This document shows positions 48,943 through 58,957 of a DNA stretch of 64,000 bases, one piece after another. A model generated the notes under the pieces. It saw nothing but the letters and a program-made list of their open reading frames with translations, did no database searches and was not told where the DNA came from. Every line of letters starts with the position of its first letter. Within the stretch, counting starts at the first letter, position 1. This DNA comes from Sporofaciens musculi (lineage in GTDB: Bacteria; Bacillota; Clostridia; Lachnospirales; Lachnospiraceae): positions 3,596,501 to 3,660,500 of the forward strand of contig NZ_WUQX01000001.1 in the NCBI RefSeq assembly GCF_009830285.1, read 5' to 3'. Position numbers and translations under genes: made by a program.

Positions 48943-50696
48943 TATTCGTCACCTGCCTTTACTAATTCGATTGCGTCAAACTTACACAAATCTTTGCAAA
49001 GCCCGCAGCCTGTACACATAGTATCGTCAATCCGAATCGTCCCATTCTCTCTCCTTGTCATGGCAGGACAGCCCGGCTTCATACACATGCCGCATTTCCT
49101 GCATTTGTCCTCCAACGCCGTATATAAAGGCTTCTTTTCTTTGCTAAGCAGCACGCAGGGAGTCTTGGTGATAATCACAGATACCTCGTCCCTTGCCACT
49201 TCTTCTTTGAGCGCCTTCTCCAGCCCCGTAAGGTCAAATGCATTCACCTCTGTCACATTCTTCACGCCGATCGCCCGACAAAGAGCCGGAATATCAATGG
49301 CATAGGCGGGGTCGCCCTGCAAAGTCTTTCCAGTGGCTGCATGGTCCTGGTGTCCCGTCATGCCTGTGGTAGAATTATCCAGAATCAACACCGTTCCTGT
49401 GGCTTTGTTGTATACCATATTCATCAGCGAATTCACACCTGTATGGAGAAATGTAGAATCACCGATTGCCGCTACCCAGTTCTTTATGTATTCCTTTCCC
49501 TTGGCCTTCTCCATACCGTGAAGGCTTGATATGCTGGCGCCCATACAGATGGTCGTATCAACCGCGCTTAAGGGCGCAACGGCTCCCAGTGTATAACAGC
49601 CGATATCTCCCGCAACATGAAGTCCCAGCTTCTTCACCACATAATAGACACTCCTGTGGGGACATCCTGGACAGAGAATTGGAGGTCTGACCGGCGCCTT
49701 TGCAGGCGTCCTAATCTCCAGCTTCTCTCCAAGAACCGCCCTGCGTATCATATTGGCGCTGTACTCCCCCTGTACGGTAAAAATTTCTTTTCCAGTAGCT
49801 TTGATCCCCCAGGACTTCACCTGCTCCTCAATAACTGGGTCCAGTTCTTCAATAATATACAGCTTCTCCACCTTCGCCGCAAAATCCTCAATTAACCTCC
49901 TTGGAAGAGGGTTCACCATCCCAAGCTTTAACACAGAGGCTTCTGGCAGGGCCTCCTTGACATACTGATAGGGAATCCCGCTGGTAATGACTCCAATCTT
50001 AGTATCGTTCATCTCTACTCGGTTCACAGAAAGCGTATTCGCCGCCTCCATAAGCTCTAAGTTACGCTTTTCAATCTCTATATGGCGCAGCTTGGCATTT
50101 GCCGGCATCATAACCGTTCTTCTGACATCCTTCTCGTAAGGCTTATCCTTTACTTCTTCCCGATCTTCAAGCTCTACGACACCCTGGGAATGGGCAAGCC
50201 TTGTAGTCGTGCGGAACACGAAGGGGCGGTCAAACTGTTCACTTAGTTCAAATGCCTGCTTCATGAATTCCTTTGCCTCAAAGCTGTCCGACGGCTCTAA
50301 CACCGGCAACTGAGCCGCGCGGGCAACCATACGGGTATCCTGTTCATTCTGCGAGCTGTAAAGCCCTGGATCGTCTGCAACCACAATCACCAGACCGCCA
50401 TTCACGCCCATGTAGGAAACCGTGTAGGCCGGATCTGCCGCCACATTGAAGCCCACATGCTTCATGCAGGACATGGCCCGCACTCCTGCAACGGACGCAC
50501 CGATGGCTACCTCTGTGGCAACCTTCTCGTTAGGGGACCACTCACAGTACAGCTCCTCTTTATACTGTACCAGATATTCGCTAATCTCGGTACTCGGAGT
50601 ACCCGGATATGCGGCGCTTACCTTCACGCCTGCCTCATATGCGCCCCTGGCAATAGCCTCATTGCCAAGCATAATGACTTTCTTCTTCTCTGACAT
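48942..50696 (-). CDS. iorA: Indolepyruvate:ferredoxin oxidoreductase, alpha subunit, 584 aa
   Basis: Pyrimidine-binding domain at the N-terminus (VSAAYPGTPSTEISEYL), a TPP-binding region (GDIGCYTLGAVAPLSAVDTT, GDSTFLHTGVNSLMNMVYNK) and a C-terminal ferredoxin domain with two [4Fe-4S] motifs (CRKCGMCMKPGCP and CTGCGLCKDLC). The ATG at 50696 has GGAAG five bases upstream; an ATG four codons earlier is an alternative. First gene of the cluster with iorB, paaK and the ACT gene: a reductive-power-yielding route for degrading aromatic amino acids. Confidence 0.95.
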   Translation of the reverse strand: MSEKKKVIMLGNEAIARGAYEAGVKVSAAYPGTPSTEISEYLVQYKEELYCEWSPNEKVATEVAIGASVAGVRAMSCMKHVGFNVAADPAYTVSYMGVNGGLVIVVADDPGLYSSQNEQDTRMVARAAQLPVLEPSDSFEAKEFMKQAFELSEQFDRPFVFRTTTRLAHSQGVVELEDREEVKDKPYEKDVRRTVMMPANAKLRHIEIEKRNLELMEAANTLSVNRVEMNDTKIGVITSGIPYQYVKEALPEASVLKLGMVNPLPRRLIEDFAAKVEKLYIIEELDPVIEEQVKSWGIKATGKEIFTVQGEYSANMIRRAVLGEKLEIRTPAKAPVRPPILCPGCPHRSVYYVVKKLGLHVAGDIGCYTLGAVAPLSAVDTTICMGASISSLHGMEKAKGKEYIKNWVAAIGDSTFLHTGVNSLMNMVYNKATGTVLILDNSTTGMTGHQDHAATGKTLQGDPAYAIDIPALCRAIGVKNVTEVNAFDLTGLEKALKEEVARDEVSVIITKTPCVLLSKEKKPLYTALEDKCRKCGMCMKPGCPAMTRRENGTIRIDDTMCTGCGLCKDLCKFDAIELVKAGDE

Positions 50697-50758
50697 TCTA
50701 TCTTCCATCCTTTCGTAATCTTTAATAGTATATCATAATACTTTTACGGTTTAAATCA

Positions 50759-51253
50759 TTAATCGACAGAATTTTCTTTACAGTGACGCTTACAGGTGAA
50801 TTCCTCCACATCCACCCTGATAATCCCAACCGCCTGTCCTAACTTGGGATTATCTTCTAATTCCCCAAACTCTTTTCCCGTCTGCTGCTTCATAATGACT
50901 GACAGTGCCTTTGACTTCTCCTTTGGCTCTGTAACCAGCCTCGCGCTGCCATTTCCAATGATACTAGCATAATAATAACTGTACTGGCAGGCTGTTTTCC
51001 CAGTCGCCAGCCCATAAGCTTTGTCCAGTTCAATTCCCACTGTGGGATTCTTCTTTAGCAGGCCAAGCTTCTTTCCCTCCTTAGCGCCATGGAAATACAG
51101 TACCAATTCTCCGGCTTCATACACATATCCATAATTCATGGGAACAATATAAATCTTCCCCTCGTCCATCATCCCAAGCCTGCATACTTTACAGGAATCA
51201 AGGACCTTAACTATATCTTCTTCGCCCCTTACCTTGCGGTCTGCTCTGCGCAT
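50759..51253 (-). CDS. Pyridoxamine 5'-phosphate oxidase-like flavin-fold protein, 164 aa
   Basis: Split-barrel FMN-binding fold: VLDSCKVCRLGMMDEGKIYI, VPMNYGYVYEAGELVLYFHG and YYASIIGNGSARLVTEPKEK. This pattern matches the NimA/YhbP-type group of small flavin or haem reductases, often annotated as nitroimidazole-resistance-like. The true substrate is unknown. It is codirectional with the ior genes, ending 62 bp before iorA, and divergent from the alcohol dehydrogenase. Confidence 0.85.
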   Translation of the reverse strand: MRRADRKVRGEEDIVKVLDSCKVCRLGMMDEGKIYIVPMNYGYVYEAGELVLYFHGAKEGKKLGLLKKNPTVGIELDKAYGLATGKTACQYSYYYASIIGNGSARLVTEPKEKSKALSVIMKQQTGKEFGELEDNPKLGQAVGIIRVDVEEFTCKRHCKENSVD

Positions 51254-51322
51254 GTCTTTTCTCCTCCTAATATCAGTGTGCTCCCATTATAACATCTACC
51301 TTTCCTTCATGAAAATAAAAAA

Positions 51323-51351
51323 TTGAAAAACACATTAAATTGGCGTATGAT
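51323..51351 (+). promoter_or_regulatory. Alcohol dehydrogenase promoter
   Basis: TTGAAA, 17 bp, TATGAT at 51346-51351, 43 bp before the start codon. Confidence 0.65.
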
Positions 51352-51393
51352 TAAGATATCATTTTGTAAAATTAAATCCAAGGAGGAACATCT

Positions 51394-52575
51394 ATGCTTA
51401 ATTTTGATTACTACACCCCCACCAGGGTTGTATTTGGCCGAAACACAGAAGCAGAGACAGGGAAATTAATCCGTGAACAGAAATGTCAGAAAGTCCTTGT
51501 ACACTATGGAAGCGGAAGCGTGGTCCGCTCTGGCCTTTTAGAGCGCATTTATGCATCGTTGAAAGCAGAAGGAATCCAGTACGTTTCACTGGGCGGCGTC
51601 GTTCCCAACCCCCGTCTGTCGAAGGTGCGGGAGGGAATCGCCCTTGGTCAAAAGGAGGGCGTTGACTTCATCCTTGCAGTAGGCGGCGGAAGCGTCATTG
51701 ATTCCGCCAAGGCAATCGGCTACGGAATGACCAACGAAGGGGACGTGTGGGATTTCTACGCCAAAAAACGAACTGCCAAGGCATGTCTTCCTGTAGGCGC
51801 TGTCCTCACCATCGCCGCTGCCGGAAGCGAAATGAGCAACTCCTCTGTCATTACCAATGAAGACGGCTTAATCAAACGCGGATACAGCAGCAATTACAGC
51901 CGCTGCCGTTTTGCCGTCCTCAATCCTGAGCTTACCTACACTCTGCCAGACTACCAGACCCAAAGCGGATGTGTGGATATCATGATGCACACGCTGGAGA
52001 GATATTTAAACCACGGAACGAATATGGAAATCACCGACGGAATCAGCGAAGCCTTGCTTAGAACGGTAATCAAAAATGCACAGCTTCTCAAAAAAGAGCC
52101 TGAAAACTACGAGGCGCGCGCTGAGGTCATGTGGGCGGGAAGCCTCTCCCACAACGGTCTTACTGGCTGCGGAACCGATGGCGGCGACTTTGCTTCTCAC
52201 CAGTTAGAACATGAACTAAGCGGCATGTTCGACGTTACCCACGGCGCCGGCCTTTCCGCTGTCTGGGGAAGCTGGGCGCGGTATGTATATAAAGAGCGCC
52301 CAGACAGGTTCGCCAACCTGGCCGTCAGAGTTTTGAGGGTTTCCAAGAAGGACTCAGAAGAAGCCACAGCCCTTGCAGGAATTGAAGCTATGGAGGATTT
52401 TTTCCGCAGTATCGGAATGCCTGTCACACTTCGGGAGTTAAAGGTTGAGCCTACAAAGGAACAGATTCTTAAATTGGCAGAGAAATGCAGCTTCGGAAAT
52501 ACACGTACCATCGGAGTCGTAAAGAAACTGGGACGCGAGGACATGGCAGCGATTTATCGGATGGCTAAGGGCTAA
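51394..52575 (+). CDS. Iron-containing alcohol dehydrogenase (BdhA-like), 393 aa
   Basis: Type III dehydrogenase: the NAD(P)-binding GGGSVIDSAKAIGYG (~98-112) is followed by metal-ligand positions in the CVDIMMHTLERYL, HQLEHELSGMFDVTHGAGLS segment (His residues ~266-281). Interconverts aldehydes (butyraldehyde or acetaldehyde type) and alcohols. RBS AAGGAGGA. Its end overlaps the convergent mnmM stop by four bases. Confidence 0.93.
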   Translation: MLNFDYYTPTRVVFGRNTEAETGKLIREQKCQKVLVHYGSGSVVRSGLLERIYASLKAEGIQYVSLGGVVPNPRLSKVREGIALGQKEGVDFILAVGGGSVIDSAKAIGYGMTNEGDVWDFYAKKRTAKACLPVGAVLTIAAAGSEMSNSSVITNEDGLIKRGYSSNYSRCRFAVLNPELTYTLPDYQTQSGCVDIMMHTLERYLNHGTNMEITDGISEALLRTVIKNAQLLKKEPENYEARAEVMWAGSLSHNGLTGCGTDGGDFASHQLEHELSGMFDVTHGAGLSAVWGSWARYVYKERPDRFANLAVRVLRVSKKDSEEATALAGIEAMEDFFRSIGMPVTLRELKVEPTKEQILKLAEKCSFGNTRTIGVVKKLGREDMAAIYRMAKG

Positions 52576-53138
52576 ATATTCTTAAAAACAAACACAGGCA
52601 TCGGGGGATTGTTCCCCCGATTAAAATATTCATTCACAATCACAGTATACTCCCCTGCCGGCAGCTTCTTAAGATATTCCAGAAGCTTCTCCTTCTCCTC
52701 AAATCCCGTATCGCCGCCGCTATAGATACACAGGCTCATCATCCCGCCATGCTTTAGAAGCCCAAGTCCCTTATTGACTGCCTCCACGCTGGTATCTGCC
52801 GCTGTGGCAATCCTATGGTCGCCTCCTGGCAGATACCCAAAATTAAAGCAGATTACATCCGCAGTTTCCGGCTTGGCATACTGATTCATATGCTCATGTC
52901 CGTCCAAAACAAGCTCTGCCCTCTCTCTTACGCCCTGGGCTGATAGCAAAGCTTCCGTCATCCTCAGTGCATCCTTTTGCACGTCAAAGGCCAGAACATG
53001 ACCTGCCTCTCCCGCCAGATTGCATAGGAACAACGTGTCGTTGCCCTTCCCCATAGTAGCGTCAATATAAAAGCCCCCTTTTGGCGCCTGAGAGCAAATA
53101 ATCTGGTGACACCAATGTGTAATCTGCGACTGCCGCAA
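52572..53138 (-). CDS. mnmM: tRNA mnm5s2U34 methyltransferase MnmM (YtqB), 188 aa
   Basis: Class I SAM methyltransferase of the rRNA-methylase/YtqB family: FYIDATMGKGNDTLFLCNLA is motif I (~22-41), LAFDVQKDALRMTEALL carries the acidic residue, and ICFNFGYLPGGDHRIAT is the family signature. YtqB/MnmM methylates nm5(s2)U at the tRNA wobble position in Gram-positive bacteria. The start is TTG at 53138 behind GGGGGAGATTGGA. 45 bp downstream of polC in the same direction. Confidence 0.88.
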   Translation of the reverse strand: MRQSQITHWCHQIICSQAPKGGFYIDATMGKGNDTLFLCNLAGEAGHVLAFDVQKDALRMTEALLSAQGVRERAELVLDGHEHMNQYAKPETADVICFNFGYLPGGDHRIATAADTSVEAVNKGLGLLKHGGMMSLCIYSGGDTGFEEKEKLLEYLKKLPAGEYTVIVNEYFNRGNNPPMPVFVFKNI

Positions 53139-53183
53139 TCCAATCTCCCCCTTTCGTTTCCTTTTATCCCTCGTTCATTATGA

Positions 53184-56100
53184 CTACAAATCAAACAGCG
53201 ACAACTGGTTGGACTCCGGCAATCCCTTCAAAATCCCCAGCTTCACCATATAATCAATCACGCTTTTACTGGCCTTCGTCCGCTGCCTAAAATCGTCCAG
53301 CGAAAGATACTGCCCATCCTTGGACGCTTCTTCCACAGCCTCAGCCGCCTTATCACCCATGCCCTCAATGCTGACCAGCGGCGGCATTAGTTTCCCGTTT
53401 ACAATCAAAAACTTTGATGCCTTGGCCTGATAGATATCCATTGGCTCAAACTCATACCCTCTGGCATACATCTCCTGCACCAGCCGCATGTCCTTCATGG
53501 TATCCTGCTCCTTTTTGCTCAGAGAATCTAATCGTCGATTGTAATCATCAATGTATCGTTTTAGATTCTCCTTCCCCAGACACATGATTTCATAGGAAAA
53601 TGCATCCGCACGAATTCCAAAATAGGCTCCATAATACGCCAGCGGGAAATTAATCTTACAGTACGCAATCCGGTACGCCATCATGACATAGGCCGCTGCG
53701 TGGGCTTTCGGAAACATATACTTAATCTTCTCACAGGACCAGATATACCAGTCCGGCACGTCATGAGCCTTCATATCCTCCTTAAACTGAGGCCAATCCT
53801 TACATTTCCCCTTGGCCACAGCCCCTTTTCTGACTCTCTCCATAATGGTAAAGGACTGCTCAGAATCCATCCCCTTGTTAATCAGATAGGTCATAATATC
53901 GTCACGGGTACAGATTGCCGTGGAAATCGTGGCCTTTCCAGAGCGAATCAATTCCTGGGCATTGTTAAGCCACACATCCGTTCCATGGGAAAGTCCGGAA
54001 ATCCGAATCAAATCCGACAAGGTCTGAGGCTTGGTATCCACCACCATCTGAATAACAAAATCCGTTCCAAATTCCGGTATCCCAAGGCATCCCACCGGAC
54101 ATCCTCCGATATCCTCCGGCGTAATTCCAAGGACTGACGTATCATGAAACAGGGAAATCACGCCCTTATCATCCAACGGAATATTCGTGGCCACAAACTT
54201 ATTGTCCGTCTCATTGTACTCATTTTCCATAGCAGGAGAACTGATATACTCCTCTAAAGTCTTAATCATCGTTGGATCATCATGCCCCAGAATATCCAGC
54301 TTAAGCAGGTTATGGTCAATGGAGTGATAGTCAAAATGGGTAGTCACAATATCCGTATTCATATCATTGGCCGGATGCTGCACAGGCGTAAAGGTGTTAA
54401 TCTCCTCTCCCAAAGGCAGGACGATGATTCCGCCTGGATGCTGACCCGTACTTCTTCGGATTCCCGTACAGCCAAGCACAATCCTGTCAATCTCACATTT
54501 TCGTTTTCCCTGTCCCCGCTCGGTAAAATAATTCTTCACATAGCCAAAGGCCGTCTTATCCGCCAGCGTTCCAATGGTTCCCGCCCGATAAGTCTGCCCT
54601 GCCCCAAAGATGACCTCTGTATACTTATGGGCAAGACTCTGGTAATCTCCGGAGAAATTCAAGTCAATATCCGGCTCTTTATTTCCCTTGAACCCAAGGA
54701 AGGTCTCAAAAGGAATGTCAAATCCATCCTTCACAAGAGGCTGGCCGCACACCGGACACGTCTTGTCCGGCATATCCCATCCGCACCCCCCTGCATATGC
54801 CCTCACCTCCTGAGACTCAAAATCACTGTAATGGCAATGTTTACAATAATAATGGGGACTTAATGGATTTACCTCCGTGATACCCGCCATGGTCGCCACA
54901 AAAGACGAGCCGACAGACCCTCTGGAGCCCACCAGATACCCGTCCTCATTGGACTTCCACACCAGCTTCTGGGCAATAATATACATCACGGCAAATCCGT
55001 TGGAAATAATGGAATTAAGCTCTCTCTCCAATCTCTCCGTTACTACAGGCGGCAAATCCTCACCGTACATGGAATGAGCCTTCTGGTAACAGATTTCCCG
55101 CAAAAGCTTATCTGAATCCGGAATCACAGGCGGACATTTATCCGGACGCACAGGCGTAATCCTCTCCACCATGTCCGCAATCCGGCAGGGATTGTCAATC
55201 ACAACCTCCTGAGCCTTTGCCGAGCCAAGATACTCGAACTCCTCTAACATCTCGTCCGTGGTACGCAAAAACAAAGGCGACTGATTGTCCGCATCAGTAA
55301 AGCCCTTTCCCGCCATGATAATGCGGCGGTACACCTCGTCGTCCGGCTCCATGAAATGTACGTCGCAGGTTCCCACCACAGGCTTATTAAAGCGCTCGCC
55401 TAACTCCACAATCTTTCGGTTTAAGTCTTTTAAGTCTTCCTCGCTCTGAACCCTCGTCACACGCTCACTGTCAATCATGAACCGGTTGTTGCCAAGAGGC
55501 TGGATTTCCAGATAGTCATAGAAATTCACAATCCTGGCAATCCTCTCATCCGACTTCTCATTTAAGATCGCCTGGTAAAGCTCTCCCGCCTCACAGGCGC
55601 TTCCAACAATCAGCCCCTCTCGATACTTTGACAGCTCGCTTTTGGGAATCCTTGGCCTTCTGGCATAGTATTCCAGGTGAGACTTAGACACCAGGGTATA
55701 GAGATTCACCCGTCCAATCTCATTTCGGGCAAGAATAATCACATGGTAGGTAGGAAGCTTCTTGACCGCATCCGAATTTTGGGAGCCAAACTGATTAAGC
55801 CTAGTAAGGTCCGTGATATTCCGTTCTCTTAACATCTCTATAAACTTCACAAAAATCTCCGCCGTCGCGCCGGCGTCATCCACGGCACGATGATGGTTCT
55901 CCAGGGAAATGTGAAGGGCATTTGCCACCACATTCAGTTTAAATTTCGACAGAGTCGGAAGCAGAATCCGCGCCATGGCCACCGTATCCACAGAAGTGAA
56001 TTCCGGCACCATATCCTGATACCTACAGTTCTGCTCAATAAATCCCACGTCAAAAGAAGCGTTGTGAGCTACCAGCACAGCGTCCCCTATAAATGTCAAA

Positions 56101-57809
56101 AACTGGGGAAGCACAGTCTCAATATCCGGCGCGTCTAAGACCATATCATCCGTGATGCTGGTAAGCTGGGTAATCTGGAAAGGAATAGGCACCTTGGGAT
56201 TCACAAAGGTACTGAATTTCTCTGTAATCTTCCCCTTCTCCACCTTCACGGCGCCAATCTCGATAATTTTATCCTTAATCGGGCTAAATCCCGTGGTCTC
56301 AAGGTCAAACACCACATAGGTCCCGCTAAGAGACTGTCCCTTCTCATTCACAGCCACATCCGTAAGGTCATCCACCAGATAACCCTCCACGCCGTAAATC
56401 ACCTTAAAGGGATCATCTTTGTCCAGCGTCTCAATATAGTGGTTCGCATCTGGGAAGGACTGAACAACCCCATGGTCTGTAATAGCTAATGCCTTATGCC
56501 CCCAGTCATGAGCCCGTTTTAACAAGTCCTTCACCTCTGTCACACCGTCCATGTCGCTCATTTTCGTATGGCAATGAAGCTCTACCCGCTTCTTAGGAGC
56601 AGTATCCTTCCTCGACTCAGTAAAATCACTTATTTTGCGGATACCCGCTACTGAAGAAATCACCAGCTCTCCGTCAAATTTATCGATATTCGTAACGCCT
56701 TTAATCTTAAGAAACGCCCCCATCTTCACATCGCCAATGATATTCGCAAGCTGGTCATTCCTTACAAACAGCTTGATTGTAATGGTATCTGTAAAATCCG
56801 TTACAGAAAATATAACAATAGTCTTCTCATTGCGAATCTCACGGGTGTCAAAGCTAATAACCTTTCCGCGGAAGGTAATCTCTCCCATTTCCCCCACAAC
56901 CTGGCATAACTCCATAGGCTCATCGTTAAAATCACGGCCATAGATAAGATTTGGGTCATCAGAGGCTTTCCCCCATGTTCCTTTGGATGAGCCTCTGGAA
57001 AATTTCTTCGATGAACCAAAAGAGCTGCCTGCCTGTCCAAAGCCATCTGCAAATCCGTTTCCAGAATTCTTCAAAGGGCTGTTTTGGGCGCTGCCGCCAG
57101 ATGTTTTTCCTCCATTTCCAGAACTACTTCCCGCATCGGCCTTCTGCATATTCTCAGACTGGTTTCTTCGGTTCTTGCCCAAGTCCACGTCTGCCGGTTG
57201 ATTGCTGTCTGCCCCATTTTCCTGCTGAATAGAGGCATTAGACTTCAGAATTTCATCTACCTCCTGTTTCAGCTTTATCTCATTATACTTTAACACGCTC
57301 TCCTTTGGCTTCTCATACAACACCCGAATCTCAATGGGACGGCCAAATCTATACTGGAATACATCCGTAAGATAGGAGGTAATGGACTCCCGCTTTCCCT
57401 GGGCCACAATAGAATCCTGAAGGGTAAGGCACAAAATGTTCTCATTCTGGAACTCATAGCTTGAATTCTGAAGCATACTGCGCTCCACCACGCTGCGCTT
57501 TTCAAGCTCAAAAAGAAAACTGTCAAAATATTCATTCATCAGATTCTCCGGCGTATACTGCTCGGAAAGATCATACTGCTCTTTTACCTCAATCTGAATA
57601 TAACTGCGTCCAAACAACTGCTCCTTAAGCCTTCTCTCAACCTCATCTACACATTTTTTCTGTATCAGATACCGGCTTAACAGATGTACCTTAATAAAAT
57701 CTCGGTCAGAATTCGTCGTCACCTTACTGACCTCTGCCTGCGCAAATATGCTGCGCAGCTCCTCATCTACTTTTAACGTAGGAAATACCTCAAAGAATGG
57801 CTTACTCAT
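53184..57809 (-). CDS. polC: DNA polymerase III alpha subunit, PolC type, 1541 aa
   Basis: Main replicative polymerase of low-GC Gram-positives with built-in 3'-5' exonuclease. Order: N-terminal domains (~1-200), a Gly/Ser/Asn-rich linker (~225-290), OB domain (GEITFRGKVISFDTR, ~310-400), PHP domain (VELHCHTKMSDMDGVTEVKD) interrupted by the DEDD exonuclease (TYVVFDLETTGFSPIKDKII, ~500-665), polymerase (PDIDLNFSGDYQ, LGHDDPTMIKTLEEY, ending GLPESNQLSLFDL with a clamp-binding-type QLSLFDL tail). About 100 residues longer than B. subtilis PolC, mostly the linker. The ATG overlaps the ispG end by 8 bp. Confidence 0.97.
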   Translation of the reverse strand: MSKPFFEVFPTLKVDEELRSIFAQAEVSKVTTNSDRDFIKVHLLSRYLIQKKCVDEVERRLKEQLFGRSYIQIEVKEQYDLSEQYTPENLMNEYFDSFLFELEKRSVVERSMLQNSSYEFQNENILCLTLQDSIVAQGKRESITSYLTDVFQYRFGRPIEIRVLYEKPKESVLKYNEIKLKQEVDEILKSNASIQQENGADSNQPADVDLGKNRRNQSENMQKADAGSSSGNGGKTSGGSAQNSPLKNSGNGFADGFGQAGSSFGSSKKFSRGSSKGTWGKASDDPNLIYGRDFNDEPMELCQVVGEMGEITFRGKVISFDTREIRNEKTIVIFSVTDFTDTITIKLFVRNDQLANIIGDVKMGAFLKIKGVTNIDKFDGELVISSVAGIRKISDFTESRKDTAPKKRVELHCHTKMSDMDGVTEVKDLLKRAHDWGHKALAITDHGVVQSFPDANHYIETLDKDDPFKVIYGVEGYLVDDLTDVAVNEKGQSLSGTYVVFDLETTGFSPIKDKIIEIGAVKVEKGKITEKFSTFVNPKVPIPFQITQLTSITDDMVLDAPDIETVLPQFLTFIGDAVLVAHNASFDVGFIEQNCRYQDMVPEFTSVDTVAMARILLPTLSKFKLNVVANALHISLENHHRAVDDAGATAEIFVKFIEMLRERNITDLTRLNQFGSQNSDAVKKLPTYHVIILARNEIGRVNLYTLVSKSHLEYYARRPRIPKSELSKYREGLIVGSACEAGELYQAILNEKSDERIARIVNFYDYLEIQPLGNNRFMIDSERVTRVQSEEDLKDLNRKIVELGERFNKPVVGTCDVHFMEPDDEVYRRIIMAGKGFTDADNQSPLFLRTTDEMLEEFEYLGSAKAQEVVIDNPCRIADMVERITPVRPDKCPPVIPDSDKLLREICYQKAHSMYGEDLPPVVTERLERELNSIISNGFAVMYIIAQKLVWKSNEDGYLVGSRGSVGSSFVATMAGITEVNPLSPHYYCKHCHYSDFESQEVRAYAGGCGWDMPDKTCPVCGQPLVKDGFDIPFETFLGFKGNKEPDIDLNFSGDYQSLAHKYTEVIFGAGQTYRAGTIGTLADKTAFGYVKNYFTERGQGKRKCEIDRIVLGCTGIRRSTGQHPGGIIVLPLGEEINTFTPVQHPANDMNTDIVTTHFDYHSIDHNLLKLDILGHDDPTMIKTLEEYISSPAMENEYNETDNKFVATNIPLDDKGVISLFHDTSVLGITPEDIGGCPVGCLGIPEFGTDFVIQMVVDTKPQTLSDLIRISGLSHGTDVWLNNAQELIRSGKATISTAICTRDDIMTYLINKGMDSEQSFTIMERVRKGAVAKGKCKDWPQFKEDMKAHDVPDWYIWSCEKIKYMFPKAHAAAYVMMAYRIAYCKINFPLAYYGAYFGIRADAFSYEIMCLGKENLKRYIDDYNRRLDSLSKKEQDTMKDMRLVQEMYARGYEFEPMDIYQAKASKFLIVNGKLMPPLVSIEGMGDKAAEAVEEASKDGQYLSLDDFRQRTKASKSVIDYMVKLGILKGLPESNQLSLFDL

Positions 57810-58857
57810 TCCAGTTCAACAACTCCTGTCTCAATGTCTCCAACAACTGGTCCTCTCTTACCTTCTTCACTACCTCACCCTTTTTAATCAAAAGCCCCTC
57901 GCCAATGCCGCCGGCAATGCCGATATCAGCCTCCTTCGCCTCTCCCGGTCCATTGACCACACAGCCCATAACAGCCACCTTAATATTCAGGGGGATATCC
58001 TCCACCATCTCCTCCACCTGGTTTGCAAGTCCAATCAAATCAATCTTCGTCCTGCCGCAAGTCGGACAGGAAACCACTTCAATCCCTCCCTGACGCAGTC
58101 CTAAGGTCTTAAGGATTAGCTTGGCAGACCTAATCTCCTCCACAGGGTCCCCAGTCAGCGACACACGAATGGTATCACCGATTCCCTGATTCAGAATCAG
58201 CCCTAACCCCACAGAGGACTTAATATTCCCCGCAAGAAGGGTTCCAGCCTCTGTAATGCCAACATGCAGCGGATAAGGACATTCTCTGGCAATCAGCTCA
58301 TGGGCCCTGACGCACATCATAACATCCGAGGACTTGATACTCACTACCAGATTGTCATACCCCATCCCCTCAATCATATGTACCTTGTCCATGGCGCTCT
58401 CCACCAAGCCTTCTGCGGTCACGCCTCCATACCGCTCCACCAGAGGCTTTTCAAGAGAACCGCTGTTGACCCCTACCCGAATCGGCACCTTACACGCCTT
58501 CGCCTTATCAACCACAGCCTGCACCCTGCTGCCATCCCCAATGTTACCTGGGTTAATTCGGATCTTGTCCGCCCCGTTCTCAATCGCGGCAATGGCAAGC
58601 CGGTAGTCAAAATGGATATCCGCAACCAACGGAATATGAATTCTCTCCTTAATTTTACCAATGGCCTGAGCTGCCTCCATAGTCGGCACGGCACAGCGGA
58701 TAATCTCACAGCCCGCCTTCTCAAGAGCCAGAACCTGCGCCACAGTCGCCTCCACCTCCTCCGTCCTCGTATTGGTCATAGACTGAATGGCAATCGGGCT
58801 GCCTCCCCCGATTATCACATCTCCAATTCCAATCTTCTTCGTCGCCTCTCTGTACAT
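57802..58857 (-). CDS. ispG: 4-hydroxy-3-methylbut-2-enyl diphosphate synthase
   Basis: [4Fe-4S] enzyme of the MEP isoprenoid pathway: converts MEcPP to HMBPP using reduced flavodoxin or ferredoxin. N-terminal TIM-barrel part (GGGSPIAIQSMTNTRTEEVE, VADIHFDYRLAIAAIENGAD, KIRINPGNIG) and C-terminal cluster-binding part with CPTCGRTKID and CVVNGPGEAKEADIGIAGG. 351 aa is the usual short bacterial form. RBS AAAGGGG. Overlaps polC. Confidence 0.97.
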   Translation of the reverse strand: MYREATKKIGIGDVIIGGGSPIAIQSMTNTRTEEVEATVAQVLALEKAGCEIIRCAVPTMEAAQAIGKIKERIHIPLVADIHFDYRLAIAAIENGADKIRINPGNIGDGSRVQAVVDKAKACKVPIRVGVNSGSLEKPLVERYGGVTAEGLVESAMDKVHMIEGMGYDNLVVSIKSSDVMMCVRAHELIARECPYPLHVGITEAGTLLAGNIKSSVGLGLILNQGIGDTIRVSLTGDPVEEIRSAKLILKTLGLRQGGIEVVSCPTCGRTKIDLIGLANQVEEMVEDIPLNIKVAVMGCVVNGPGEAKEADIGIAGGIGEGLLIKKGEVVKKVREDQLLETLRQELLNWNE

Positions 58858-58913
58858 ACTGTCTATTACCCCTTTCTCTAAAAAAATTTATTCTATCCCT
58901 CGTCCAATAAGGG

Positions 58914-58952
58914 ATACCCCTCTACCGCATATGAAATTCGATAGAGGGGTAT
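58914..58952. terminator. Hairpin between the 152-aa gene and ispG
   Basis: ATACCCCTCTA pairs perfectly with TAGAGGGGTAT around a 17-nt loop. It follows the stop of the 152-aa gene by about 6 bp on the minus strand; the T run is weak (CCCTTATT). It probably separates that gene from ispG-polC. Confidence 0.6.
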
Positions 58953-58957
58953 TTCTG

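Noticed and set aside
51359..51377. ATTTTGTAAAATTAA resembling the candidate ROK operator, upstream of the alcohol dehydrogenase
   Set aside because: Single copy in AT-rich DNA downstream of the -10 box, far from the ROK locus; treated as coincidence.
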